Part shown: in pieces, positions 1-5,048 of the stretch | Layout of the letters: each line of letters starts with the position of its first letter | Position numbering within the stretch: the stretch's first letter is position 1 | From: an uncultured Gammaproteobacteria bacterium | GTDB lineage: Bacteria; Pseudomonadota; Gammaproteobacteria; GCA-002705445; GCA-002716945 | Reading direction: 5' to 3' | NCBI GenBank assembly: GCA_913043035.1 | Contig: CAJWMM010000058.1 | Span: 1 to 5,048 of the forward strand | Length of the DNA: 5,048 nt | Position numbers and translations under genes: made by a program | Notes under the pieces: generated by a model | What the model saw: the letters and a program-made list of their open reading frames with translations, nothing else | Told to the model about the DNA's origin: nothing | The model's database searches: none

Positions 1-281
1 GCCGTAGAAATATTAAACGACGACGATTGATCTCCACCTGTACCACAATTGTCTACTACCATATGGGAAGTCTTAACTTTGATTGAGTAATTTCTCATTG
101 ATTGTGCAAAACCTGATAATTCATCAGATCCAAAACCATTTTTGTTAAGTTTAGTGAGAATGTCCACAAGATCGTCTTTAGAAATTTTATTATCTAGAAT
201 AGAGTCACAGAGCTTCCTACACTCGTCACTAGTTAGAGTTACATTATTATTTAATTTATCTATTATTTCTTTTGATAGCAT
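1..281 (-). CDS. trpD: Anthranilate phosphoribosyltransferase, N-terminal part (cut by the left edge)
   Basis: This enzyme transfers a phosphoribosyl group from PRPP to anthranilate, the second step of tryptophan synthesis, in the cytosol. Only the first 93 residues plus two bases of the next codon are in the window; the reading frame is open to base 1. Residues about 5-65 look like the helical N-terminal domain of the family. Residues 77-84 read DNCGTGGD, followed by FNIST at 89-93. Together these match the PRPP-binding signature of TrpD, which is usually a D-x-x-GTGGD motif followed by FNIST. The ATG was chosen because its A is also the last base of the trpG TAA stop (TAATG), which suggests translational coupling. 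No Shine-Dalgarno sequence is visible upstream, which fits coupling. The family is usually about 340 residues, so roughly three quarters lies outside the window. The assignment is firm; the fragment itself looks intact. Confidence 0.93.
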   Translation of the reverse strand, partial: MLSKEIIDKLNNNVTLTSDECRKLCDSILDNKISKDDLVDILTKLNKNGFGSDELSGFAQSMRNYSIKVKTSHMVVDNCGTGGDQSSSFNIST

Positions 282-853
282 TATAATTTAAGGAAATTAG
301 CAAGGATATCTTTTCCCACATTTGTCAATATCGATTCAGGATGAAATTGGATCCCAAATACTGGATATTCACGATGTTTGACACCCATTATTTCGTTATC
401 TTCATTTATACTGGTGCTAGCAGTGATCTCTAACATTTTCGGTAAATTATCTTTGGAGATAACCAAAGAATGGTACCTAGTAGCCTGAAATGGATTCTCG
501 ATACCATTAAATATATTTAACTCATTATGCTCAATCATAGAAACCTTTCCATGCATAATTTTTTTTGCTTTAATCACCTCTCCCCCAAATGCTTGCCCTA
601 TGCTTTGATGACCGAGACAAACTCCTAAAATTGGAGTGCTCTTGTAAAACTGTCTAATAACGTCAACAGATATGCCTGCTTCATTTGGTGTGCATGGTCC
701 AGGTGAGATAATAATTTTTTTTGGATTTAATTGCTTAATCTCATCAATAGTTATTTTGTCATTTCTATACACCATTGGTTCGGAGCCTAGCTCTCCCAAA
801 TACTGAACAATGTTGTATGTAAATGAGTCATAATTATCAATCATTAATATCAC
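281..853 (-). CDS. trpG: Anthranilate synthase glutamine amidotransferase subunit (component II)
   Basis: This class I glutamine amidotransferase hydrolyses glutamine and passes ammonia to TrpE for anthranilate formation. The 190-residue length is normal for stand-alone TrpG/PabA. Visible motifs are DNYDSFTYN (6-14), SPGPCTP (50-56), the nucleophile loop GVCLGHQ with Cys79 (77-83), HGK (101-103), YHSLV (127-131) and FHPES (170-174). His171 and Glu173 complete the Cys-His-Glu triad. The start is GTG at 853-851. It overlaps the trpE TGA by four bases (GTGA) and has GGAG seven bases upstream. The in-frame ATG three codons later would sit 16 bases from that GGAG and would remove the usual family N-terminus. 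The same subunit often serves p-aminobenzoate synthase as well, so a dual TrpG/PabA role is possible. Its place between trpE and trpD makes tryptophan synthesis the main job. Confidence 0.96.
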   Translation of the reverse strand: MILMIDNYDSFTYNIVQYLGELGSEPMVYRNDKITIDEIKQLNPKKIIISPGPCTPNEAGISVDVIRQFYKSTPILGVCLGHQSIGQAFGGEVIKAKKIMHGKVSMIEHNELNIFNGIENPFQATRYHSLVISKDNLPKMLEITASTSINEDNEIMGVKHREYPVFGIQFHPESILTNVGKDILANFLKL

Positions 854-2316
854 TTAACTTCTCCGCATAGATTTTTGTATGCTTGAATTATAGCCATACC
901 TTTATTAATTGTCTCTTCCCACTCTCTTTCTGGAACAGAGTCAAAAACGATACCTGCGCCACATTGAATGTTTAATTTTGATTCTTTTATTATACAAGTT
1001 CTTATGGCAATAGCTGTATCCATGTTGCCATTCCAACCCAAATAACCAATGGCACCAGCATAAATGCCTCTCTTAACAGGTTCTAGTTCATAAATAATTT
1101 CTAGCGCTCTAATTTTAGGTGCCCCTGACACGGTTCCTGCAGGAAATGTTGCTCTAAGAACATCCATTAATCCTAAATCAGATTTTAATTTCGAGGTAAC
1201 GTTCGATACCATATGCATTACATGAGAGTATTTTTCTATAATCATTTTATCAGTAAGTTTTACAGTCCCTATCTCTGATACTCTTCCAATATCATTTCTA
1301 CCAAGATCAATTAGCATTAAATGTTCTGCTATTTCTTTGGGGTCTCTTTTTAGATCATGTTCGAAGGAATCATCTTCTTTTTGATCAGATCCTCTGGGTC
1401 TAGTTCCTGCGATAGGTCTCACAGTGAGATTTTTATTTTCAAGTCTGACTAATATTTCAGGAGAAGAACCTATTATACTAAAACCATCTAAATTAAGATA
1501 ATACATGTATGGGGAAGGATTTAGATTCCTAAGTTGTTTGTAAAAAGCTAATGCGTCATTTTTAAATGGAACGGTCATTCTCTGTGATAACACAACTTGC
1601 ATGACATCACCATCTGAAATATAAGATTTAATTAAGTCTACAGATTTTATAAAATTAGTTTTATTCATATAATACTCAACCTTAATATCCTCATCTTTAG
1701 GGTAGATATTATTGTTTTTCTTAACTTTAAATTTAGTAATTAGTTCATGTAAGTTTGAGATTTCCTTAATTGCCTCGTTGAAACCTTCGATGCTTGCATC
1801 TGAATAAACAATGATAAATATTTGGTTGTTAAGTTTGTCGAATATAAGAATCTGCTTCGAAATAATAAGACGAATATCCGGTGTATTTAGATGATCAACT
1901 TGTTTCGATGGGACAATTTTAGGTTCAAAATATTTTATAGAATCGAAACCAAAATAACCCACTAACCCACCCTGAAATTCTGGGAGAGTTGTGTCGCTGT
2001 AGACATTATATTTTTTATAGTAATTTTCAATCCACTCTATTGGATCGGAAGTTTTTTCACATTGATTTTTCTCACCTGTTCTTATTGTAATGATATTATC
2101 TTTAACATCTATAGATTCTGAGCTTGGGAGGCCGATAATAGAATATCTACTCCACTTTCTTCCACCTTCGAGTGATTCAAAAAAATATGATTGTGGCTTA
2201 TTTGAGTAGGCTTCATACAAATCAATTGGATTAATAGAAGGGTTTTCTATACATTTAGAGATGGGTATTAAATCATAACCCTCGCCAACAGTCTTAAGGA
2301 ATCTATCTTTATCCAT
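850..2316 (-). CDS. trpE: Anthranilate synthase component I
   Basis: TrpE converts chorismate and ammonia (from TrpG) to anthranilate and pyruvate, the committed step of tryptophan synthesis. The 488-residue length is typical of proteobacterial TrpE. The N-terminal domain carries FESLEGG (46-52), equivalent to the LLES element that binds tryptophan in feedback inhibition; Ser48 of that element is kept. NPSPYMYYL (266-274) is the second part of the usual regulatory pocket. The chorismate-binding domain shows PIAGTRPRG (301-309), DLGRNDIGRVS (337-347), VMHMVSNV (366-373, with the catalytic-type His368), FPAGTVSGAPK (391-401) and GAGIV (453-457). The TGA stop overlaps the trpG GTG. The ATG start lies eight bases after the rpe stop and has only a weak upstream purine stretch, so it is probably translated from the rpe transcript. 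The regulatory residues suggest an ordinary feedback-sensitive enzyme. The p-aminobenzoate paralogue PabB is less likely given the trpG-trpD context. Confidence 0.96.
   Translation of the reverse strand: MDKDRFLKTVGEGYDLIPISKCIENPSINPIDLYEAYSNKPQSYFFESLEGGRKWSRYSIIGLPSSESIDVKDNIITIRTGEKNQCEKTSDPIEWIENYYKKYNVYSDTTLPEFQGGLVGYFGFDSIKYFEPKIVPSKQVDHLNTPDIRLIISKQILIFDKLNNQIFIIVYSDASIEGFNEAIKEISNLHELITKFKVKKNNNIYPKDEDIKVEYYMNKTNFIKSVDLIKSYISDGDVMQVVLSQRMTVPFKNDALAFYKQLRNLNPSPYMYYLNLDGFSIIGSSPEILVRLENKNLTVRPIAGTRPRGSDQKEDDSFEHDLKRDPKEIAEHLMLIDLGRNDIGRVSEIGTVKLTDKMIIEKYSHVMHMVSNVTSKLKSDLGLMDVLRATFPAGTVSGAPKIRALEIIYELEPVKRGIYAGAIGYLGWNGNMDTAIAIRTCIIKESKLNIQCGAGIVFDSVPEREWEETINKGMAIIQAYKNLCGEVK
861..864 (-). 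promoter_or_regulatory. Ribosome binding site that fixes the trpG GTG start
   Basis: The minus strand reads GGAG here, inside the last codons of trpE, followed by a seven-base spacer and then GTG at 853-851. This is a good Shine-Dalgarno distance for the GTG and too far (16 bases) for the next in-frame ATG at 844-842. It is the clearest ribosome binding site in the minus-strand cluster. Confidence 0.7.
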
Positions 2317-2324
2317 TTATGTTC

Positions 2325-2996
2325 TTATTTAATTGATTGAAGCTTGTCTTTCATTGATTTGATGGTTTTTGCATAATCATTTGAATTAAATATTGCAGAG
2401 CCAGCTACAAACGTATCCGCTCCGGCTTTTGCCACTTCTGCGATGTTATCAATATTAATCCCACCATCAACCTCTAATCTGATATCTTTACCCGCCTTAT
2501 CTATAAGTGAACGTACTTTCGTTATCTTATTAAGTGTACTATCAATAAATTTCTGGCCACCAAATCCTGGGTTAACAGACATGAGTAAAATCATATCAAT
2601 ACTATCTAGACAATTATCAAGATAAGTCAATGAACTGGCAGGATTCAATACTAATCCGGGCTTACACCCACTCTCTCTGATCAAGTTTACTGTTCTATCA
2701 ACATGGTCTGATGCCTCAGGATGAAATGTTATATAATCGGCGCCAGCTTCAGCAAAATCAGGAATTATCCTATCAACAGGTTTTATCATCAGATGAACGT
2801 CGATTATTTCTTTTATTCCAAAAGACCTTAGAGCAGAACAGACGAGAGGTCCAATTGTAAGATTAGGGACATAGTGATTATCCATAACATCGAAATGTAC
2901 TATGTCAGCACCAGCATCAATAACTGCTTTTACGTCTTCTCCTAATCTAGAAAAATCTGCCGATAATATCGATGGTGCTATTTTATAATCTCTCAT
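2325..2996 (-). CDS. rpe: Ribulose-phosphate 3-epimerase
   Basis: Rpe interconverts D-ribulose 5-phosphate and D-xylulose 5-phosphate in the pentose-phosphate pathway, in the cytosol. The 223 residues form a single TIM barrel of standard length. Motifs in order are APSILSADF (7-15), VHFDVMDNHYVPN (33-45), DVHLMI (66-71), GLVLNPAS (114-121), MSVNPGFGGQ (139-148, phosphate loop) and LEVDGGI (174-180), then VAGSAIF (197-203). The metal and catalytic set His34, Asp36, His68 and Asp177 is complete. The ATG opens directly on the family N-terminus (MRDYKIAPSIL), with a weak AAAGAG upstream. It is the first gene of the minus-strand cluster and directly precedes trpE. In many beta- and gammaproteobacteria gph (phosphoglycolate phosphatase) sits between these two genes, but here it does not. 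Confidence 0.96.
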   Translation of the reverse strand: MRDYKIAPSILSADFSRLGEDVKAVIDAGADIVHFDVMDNHYVPNLTIGPLVCSALRSFGIKEIIDVHLMIKPVDRIIPDFAEAGADYITFHPEASDHVDRTVNLIRESGCKPGLVLNPASSLTYLDNCLDSIDMILLMSVNPGFGGQKFIDSTLNKITKVRSLIDKAGKDIRLEVDGGINIDNIAEVAKAGADTFVAGSAIFNSNDYAKTIKSMKDKLQSIK

Positions 2997-3022
2997 TTTC
3001 TCTTTATTCTTACTCTATATCT

Positions 3023-3034
3023 CTTCTACAGAAG
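3023..3034. repeat. Short perfect inverted repeat in the divergent intergenic region
   Basis: CTTCT and AGAAG flank a two-base spacer. A further GAAG...CTTC pairing spans 3031-3047, so the element could form alternative small hairpins in an rpe leader transcript, or be a dimeric protein site. The arms are only five bases and there is no T-tract on either strand, so it is not a terminator. Regulatory function is only a possibility; such short repeats also arise by chance. Confidence 0.25.
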
Positions 3035-3059
3035 CAGTATTTTCTTCAAAGTTTCATGA

Positions 3060-3065
3060 TACTAT
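3060..3065 (+). promoter_or_regulatory. Possible extended -10 box for the pseudoazurin-purC-bioD cluster
   Basis: TACTAT is preceded by TG and one base (TG at 3057-3058), the extended -10 layout. Transcription from about 3072 would leave a leader of roughly 19 bases that still contains the GGAG ribosome site. No good -35 is seen 16-18 bases upstream. TATTAT at 3071-3076 is a closer match to the consensus, but its start point would fall in the ribosome site. In DNA this A+T-rich, such boxes are common by chance. Confidence 0.3.
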
Positions 3066-3066
3066 A
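3061..3066 (-). promoter_or_regulatory. Possible -10 box for the rpe-trpEGD cluster
   Basis: On the minus strand this reads TATAGT, five of six matches to TATAAT. It would give an rpe leader of a little under 60 bases. The -35 region would fall over the ribosome site of the opposite gene and matches the consensus poorly. The box overlaps the plus-strand candidate almost completely, so both promoters could not be occupied at once if both are real. Support is weak. Confidence 0.22.
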
Positions 3067-3080
3067 TATGTATTATTAAT

Positions 3081-3084
3081 GGAG
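3081..3084 (+). promoter_or_regulatory. Ribosome binding site that fixes the pseudoazurin start at 3091
   Basis: GGAG lies six bases before the ATG at 3091. An in-frame ATG at 3079 overlaps this site and would add MEYN in front of an otherwise standard signal peptide (MKKFKF...). The GGAG therefore argues for the 3091 start. Confidence 0.8.
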
Positions 3085-3090
3085 TATAAT

Positions 3091-3540
3091 ATGAAAAAAT
3101 TTAAATTTCTTGCTCTGAGCATATGCATTTTATTATCAAATAATGTTCTTTCAGCTGAACATCAAGTGAAAATGCTCAGTAATTTAAAGGGGCAGTCCAT
3201 GGTCTTCGAGCCGCCTGTTCTAAAAATTAACCCTGGTGATACTGTGAAGTGGCTAGCAGCAAACCCTGGGCATAATGCTGCATCTATTGATGAGATGCTA
3301 CCCACTGGAGCAAATTCATGGAATGGAAGTATTAACGAAGAGATAGTTGTTAAATTTGATAAAGAGGGTGTCTATGGATATAAATGTACACCTCACTATA
3401 TTCTGGGTATGGCTGGGTTCATTATAGTTGGAGATCCTAGTGGCAATTTATCAGAGGTTAAAGCTGCGGCAAAAAATGCTGAGTCTAAATTTGCGATGAA
3501 TAAGACGAGATTGACAGACTACTTATCTCAAATTAAATAA
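3091..3540 (+). CDS. Pseudoazurin (periplasmic type 1 blue copper protein)
   Basis: Pseudoazurins are small soluble copper proteins that shuttle single electrons in the periplasm, for example to nitrite or nitrous-oxide reductase or from amine dehydrogenases. From the ATG at 3091 the protein has 149 residues. Lys2-Lys3 and a hydrophobic stretch (about 6-20) form a Sec signal peptide with likely cleavage after Ala22, leaving about 127 residues, close to the usual 123 or so. MVFEPPVLKINPGDTVKW (37-54) is the typical first half of the cupredoxin fold. The four type 1 copper ligands are present: His61 in GHNAAS, Cys99 and His102 in KCTPHY, and Met107 in GMAGFIIVG. The C-terminal tail (about 115-149) looks helical, as in pseudoazurins and unlike plastocyanin or amicyanin. 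It is the first gene of the plus-strand cluster, four bases before purC. No redox partner gene is in the window, so its electron donor and acceptor cannot be named. Confidence 0.92.
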   Translation: MKKFKFLALSICILLSNNVLSAEHQVKMLSNLKGQSMVFEPPVLKINPGDTVKWLAANPGHNAASIDEMLPTGANSWNGSINEEIVVKFDKEGVYGYKCTPHYILGMAGFIIVGDPSGNLSEVKAAAKNAESKFAMNKTRLTDYLSQIK

Positions 3541-3544
3541 TATA

Positions 3545-4384
3545 GTGAATGATCTTAACGTAGACAGTTATAAAAAATTATATAGTGGAAAAATAAGAGA
3601 TGTCTATGAATACGATCAACAACATCTATTAATTGTAACTTCAGATCGAATCTCAGCATTTGACTTCGTATTTAAAGAGGAGGTCCTAGGTAAAGGATCT
3701 CTTCTTAACAAAATGTCAATTTTCTGGTTTAAACTGACAAATGGGATAATTAGAAATCATTACATAGATAAAAAACCTAAAATAGATTCTAATTTAATCT
3801 CAAGATCGATGTTAGTTAAAAAAACTAAAGTATTACCTGTGGAAGCTATTGTTAGGGGCCATATTGCTGGATCGGCCTGGAAAAGCTATCAAGAGCATGG
3901 TTCCATAAACGGCGTACAAATTAGTCCTGGGCTAAGTGAATATGATAGATTTATGGAACCAATCTTTACCCCCTCTACAAAAGGCAATAAAGATGAAAAT
4001 ATAAGTATATCTAAGATGAAGGATATGCTCGGGGAAGAAGTTTCCAACAAAATAATCAAAGCTAGTTTTGATCTTTATAATTTTGCTTATGAATACAGTA
4101 AAAGTAGAGGAATAATCATTGCAGATACTAAATTTGAATTCGGACTAAATGATAATAATGACTTGATATTGATAGATGAAATTTTTACACCTGACTGTTC
4201 GAGATTTCTTAAGTTGGATGCAGATGGGAGTTATGATTTAGATGCATTTGATAAGCAGTACTTTAGAAACTATCTTTTAGCAAGTAATTGGAATAAAAAT
4301 CAAATTAAAATCCCCTCGGAAATTAAAAAGAACTTGATGAATAAATATCAGATTGCATATGACTTAATAACGAAAAAAGTATGA
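3545..4384 (+). CDS. purC: Phosphoribosylaminoimidazole-succinocarboxamide synthase (SAICAR synthetase)
   Basis: PurC joins aspartate to CAIR with ATP to give SAICAR in purine synthesis, in the cytosol. The 279-residue length matches the longer, Ade1-like form (about 280-305) found in Neisseria and yeast, rather than the roughly 237-residue E. coli form. Motifs are YSGKIRDVY (13-21), SDRISAFD (33-40), the first family signature LPVEAIVRGHIAGS (97-110), FTPSTK (141-146) with DENIS (150-154), the second signature IIADTKFEFG (191-200), and DEIFTPDCSRF (211-221). The start is GTG at 3545. No in-frame ATG exists between it and the upstream in-frame TGA at 3512-3514. There is no Shine-Dalgarno sequence, so translation is probably coupled to the pseudoazurin stop four bases earlier. 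The TGA stop overlaps the bioD ATG. Confidence 0.96.
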   Translation: MNDLNVDSYKKLYSGKIRDVYEYDQQHLLIVTSDRISAFDFVFKEEVLGKGSLLNKMSIFWFKLTNGIIRNHYIDKKPKIDSNLISRSMLVKKTKVLPVEAIVRGHIAGSAWKSYQEHGSINGVQISPGLSEYDRFMEPIFTPSTKGNKDENISISKMKDMLGEEVSNKIIKASFDLYNFAYEYSKSRGIIIADTKFEFGLNDNNDLILIDEIFTPDCSRFLKLDADGSYDLDAFDKQYFRNYLLASNWNKNQIKIPSEIKKNLMNKYQIAYDLITKKV

Positions 4385-5048
4385 GTAGTAGAAGGTTATT
4401 CATAACAGGCACTAATACTGAGGTAGGGAAGACATTTGTAACCTGTGAAATGTTAAAGCATTTAGTTAAATCCAAAAAACCTAGTGCGGCCTTCAAACCT
4501 ATTGAGACTGGATGTAATAAAAGTGATGGGGTACTCCAGCCAAACGACTCAAAACGCTTTTATGAAATACTAGGTAAATCGTTGTCAATTGATTTAATCA
4601 ACCCATATAGATTTATACCACCTATTTCACCAAATAGAGCAATCCGACTCGCAAAGAAGAAAATTACACTTAATGACTATTGCAAAAAATTAAATTTATT
4701 AAACACACATGATTATATTTTGATCGAGGGCGCAGGAGGAGTTTGTTCACCATTATCATGCGATGGTTTAAATATTGATTTCGCAAAAAAAGTTAAAATG
4801 GATTCTATTCTTGTTGCAAGAGATGAAATCGGTGTAATTAATAACGTTATTCTTAGCATTAATACTTTTATAAAATATAAGCTAAATTTAAAAGCGATTG
4901 TACTAAATAGAATTAATCTAAAGCAGCCATATGGTATGAATAATGTTAAAGAATTGGGAAGTTTTACAAATATACCGATTATACAAATTATCAGAGGAAA
5001 ACCAACTGAAAGAGCTGTAAAAAAACTGCTTAACTTAACTCTGTTAAG
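4381..5048 (+). CDS. bioD: Dethiobiotin synthetase (open at the right edge, probably nearly complete)
   Basis: BioD closes the ureido ring of dethiobiotin from 7,8-diaminopelargonate, CO2 and ATP, the penultimate step of biotin synthesis. The frame runs 222 codons plus two bases to the window end without a stop; BioD is usually about 220-240 residues, so only a few codons should be missing. Motifs are the P-loop GTNTEVGKT (10-18, Lys17), FKPIETG (38-44, Lys39, which corresponds to E. coli Lys37), Asp56, PPISPNRA (80-87, substrate loop), EGAGGVCSPL (116-125, Glu116) and ARDEIGVINN (146-155). VLNRIN (174-179) holds the asparagine that reads the adenine base. ATG overlaps the purC TGA as ATGA, with only an A-run upstream, suggesting coupling. 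The first half aligns well with E. coli BioD from memory. Its placement after purC, without bioA, bioF, bioB or bioC in view, is unusual. Confidence 0.94.
   Translation, partial: MSSRRLFITGTNTEVGKTFVTCEMLKHLVKSKKPSAAFKPIETGCNKSDGVLQPNDSKRFYEILGKSLSIDLINPYRFIPPISPNRAIRLAKKKITLNDYCKKLNLLNTHDYILIEGAGGVCSPLSCDGLNIDFAKKVKMDSILVARDEIGVINNVILSINTFIKYKLNLKAIVLNRINLKQPYGMNNVKELGSFTNIPIIQIIRGKPTERAVKKLLNLTLL

Noticed and set aside
842..844. ATG as the trpG start instead of GTG at 853
   Set aside because: It lies 16 bases from the GGAG, breaks the GTGA overlap with trpE and removes the first three residues normally present in the family.
2443..2625. A 60-codon plus-strand open frame opposite rpe
   Set aside because: It lies entirely inside the well-supported rpe gene on the other strand, has no ribosome site and resembles no known protein; it is a shadow of rpe.
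3023..3047. Possible rho-independent terminator between the divergent clusters
   Set aside because: Stems are only four to five bases and A/T-containing, no T-tract follows on either strand, and both flanking genes start here rather than end.
3079..3090. Earlier in-frame ATG for pseudoazurin, adding MEYN
   Set aside because: The GGAG at 3081-3084 overlaps this ATG and is correctly spaced only for the ATG at 3091, which begins a standard signal peptide.
2997..3090. Trp leader peptide, attenuator or riboswitch ahead of the minus-strand cluster
   Set aside because: No short open frame with tandem Trp codons and no recognisable aptamer-like structure fits in the 94 bases before rpe.
1..5048. 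A new defence, mobile or otherwise undescribed system
   Set aside because: Every substantial open frame is a recognised housekeeping gene with intact motifs; no direct repeats, integrase, transposase, CRISPR-like array or unexplained gap was seen.

Overview
This window looks like ordinary chromosomal DNA from an A+T-rich proteobacterium, roughly two thirds A+T by eye. Genes are packed tightly, with 1-4 base overlaps or gaps of 8 bases or fewer inside each gene cluster. The rpe-trpE-trpG-trpD order is a familiar beta/gammaproteobacterial arrangement, and the long Ade1-like PurC and the periplasmic pseudoazurin also fit those groups. Compact spacing and low G+C suggest a streamlined, possibly aquatic, lineage. 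That placement is inference, because the window has no rRNA or other taxonomic marker.

There are two divergent gene clusters. On the minus strand, reading from about 2996 down to 1, are rpe (ribulose-phosphate 3-epimerase), trpE and trpG (the two subunits of anthranilate synthase) and the start of trpD (anthranilate phosphoribosyltransferase), which runs off the left edge. On the plus strand, from 3091 to the right edge, are a secreted pseudoazurin (blue copper protein), purC (SAICAR synthetase) and bioD (dethiobiotin synthetase), which is open at the right edge. A 94-base intergenic stretch (2997-3090) separates the clusters and must hold whatever promoters drive them locally.

The minus-strand cluster is metabolically coherent. 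TrpG supplies ammonia to TrpE to turn chorismate into anthranilate, and TrpD then adds a phosphoribosyl group from PRPP. Rpe belongs to the pentose-phosphate pathway, which supplies PRPP and erythrose-4-phosphate. There is no room for a trp leader peptide or attenuator in front of trpE. The plus-strand cluster mixes functions (electron transfer, purine synthesis, biotin synthesis) and seems to be held together by compact packing rather than by a shared pathway.

No mobile element, CRISPR array, RNA gene, phage gene or clear rho-independent terminator was seen. I found no evidence of a new biological system. The points worth a second look are gene order, start-codon choices and the short divergent control region.
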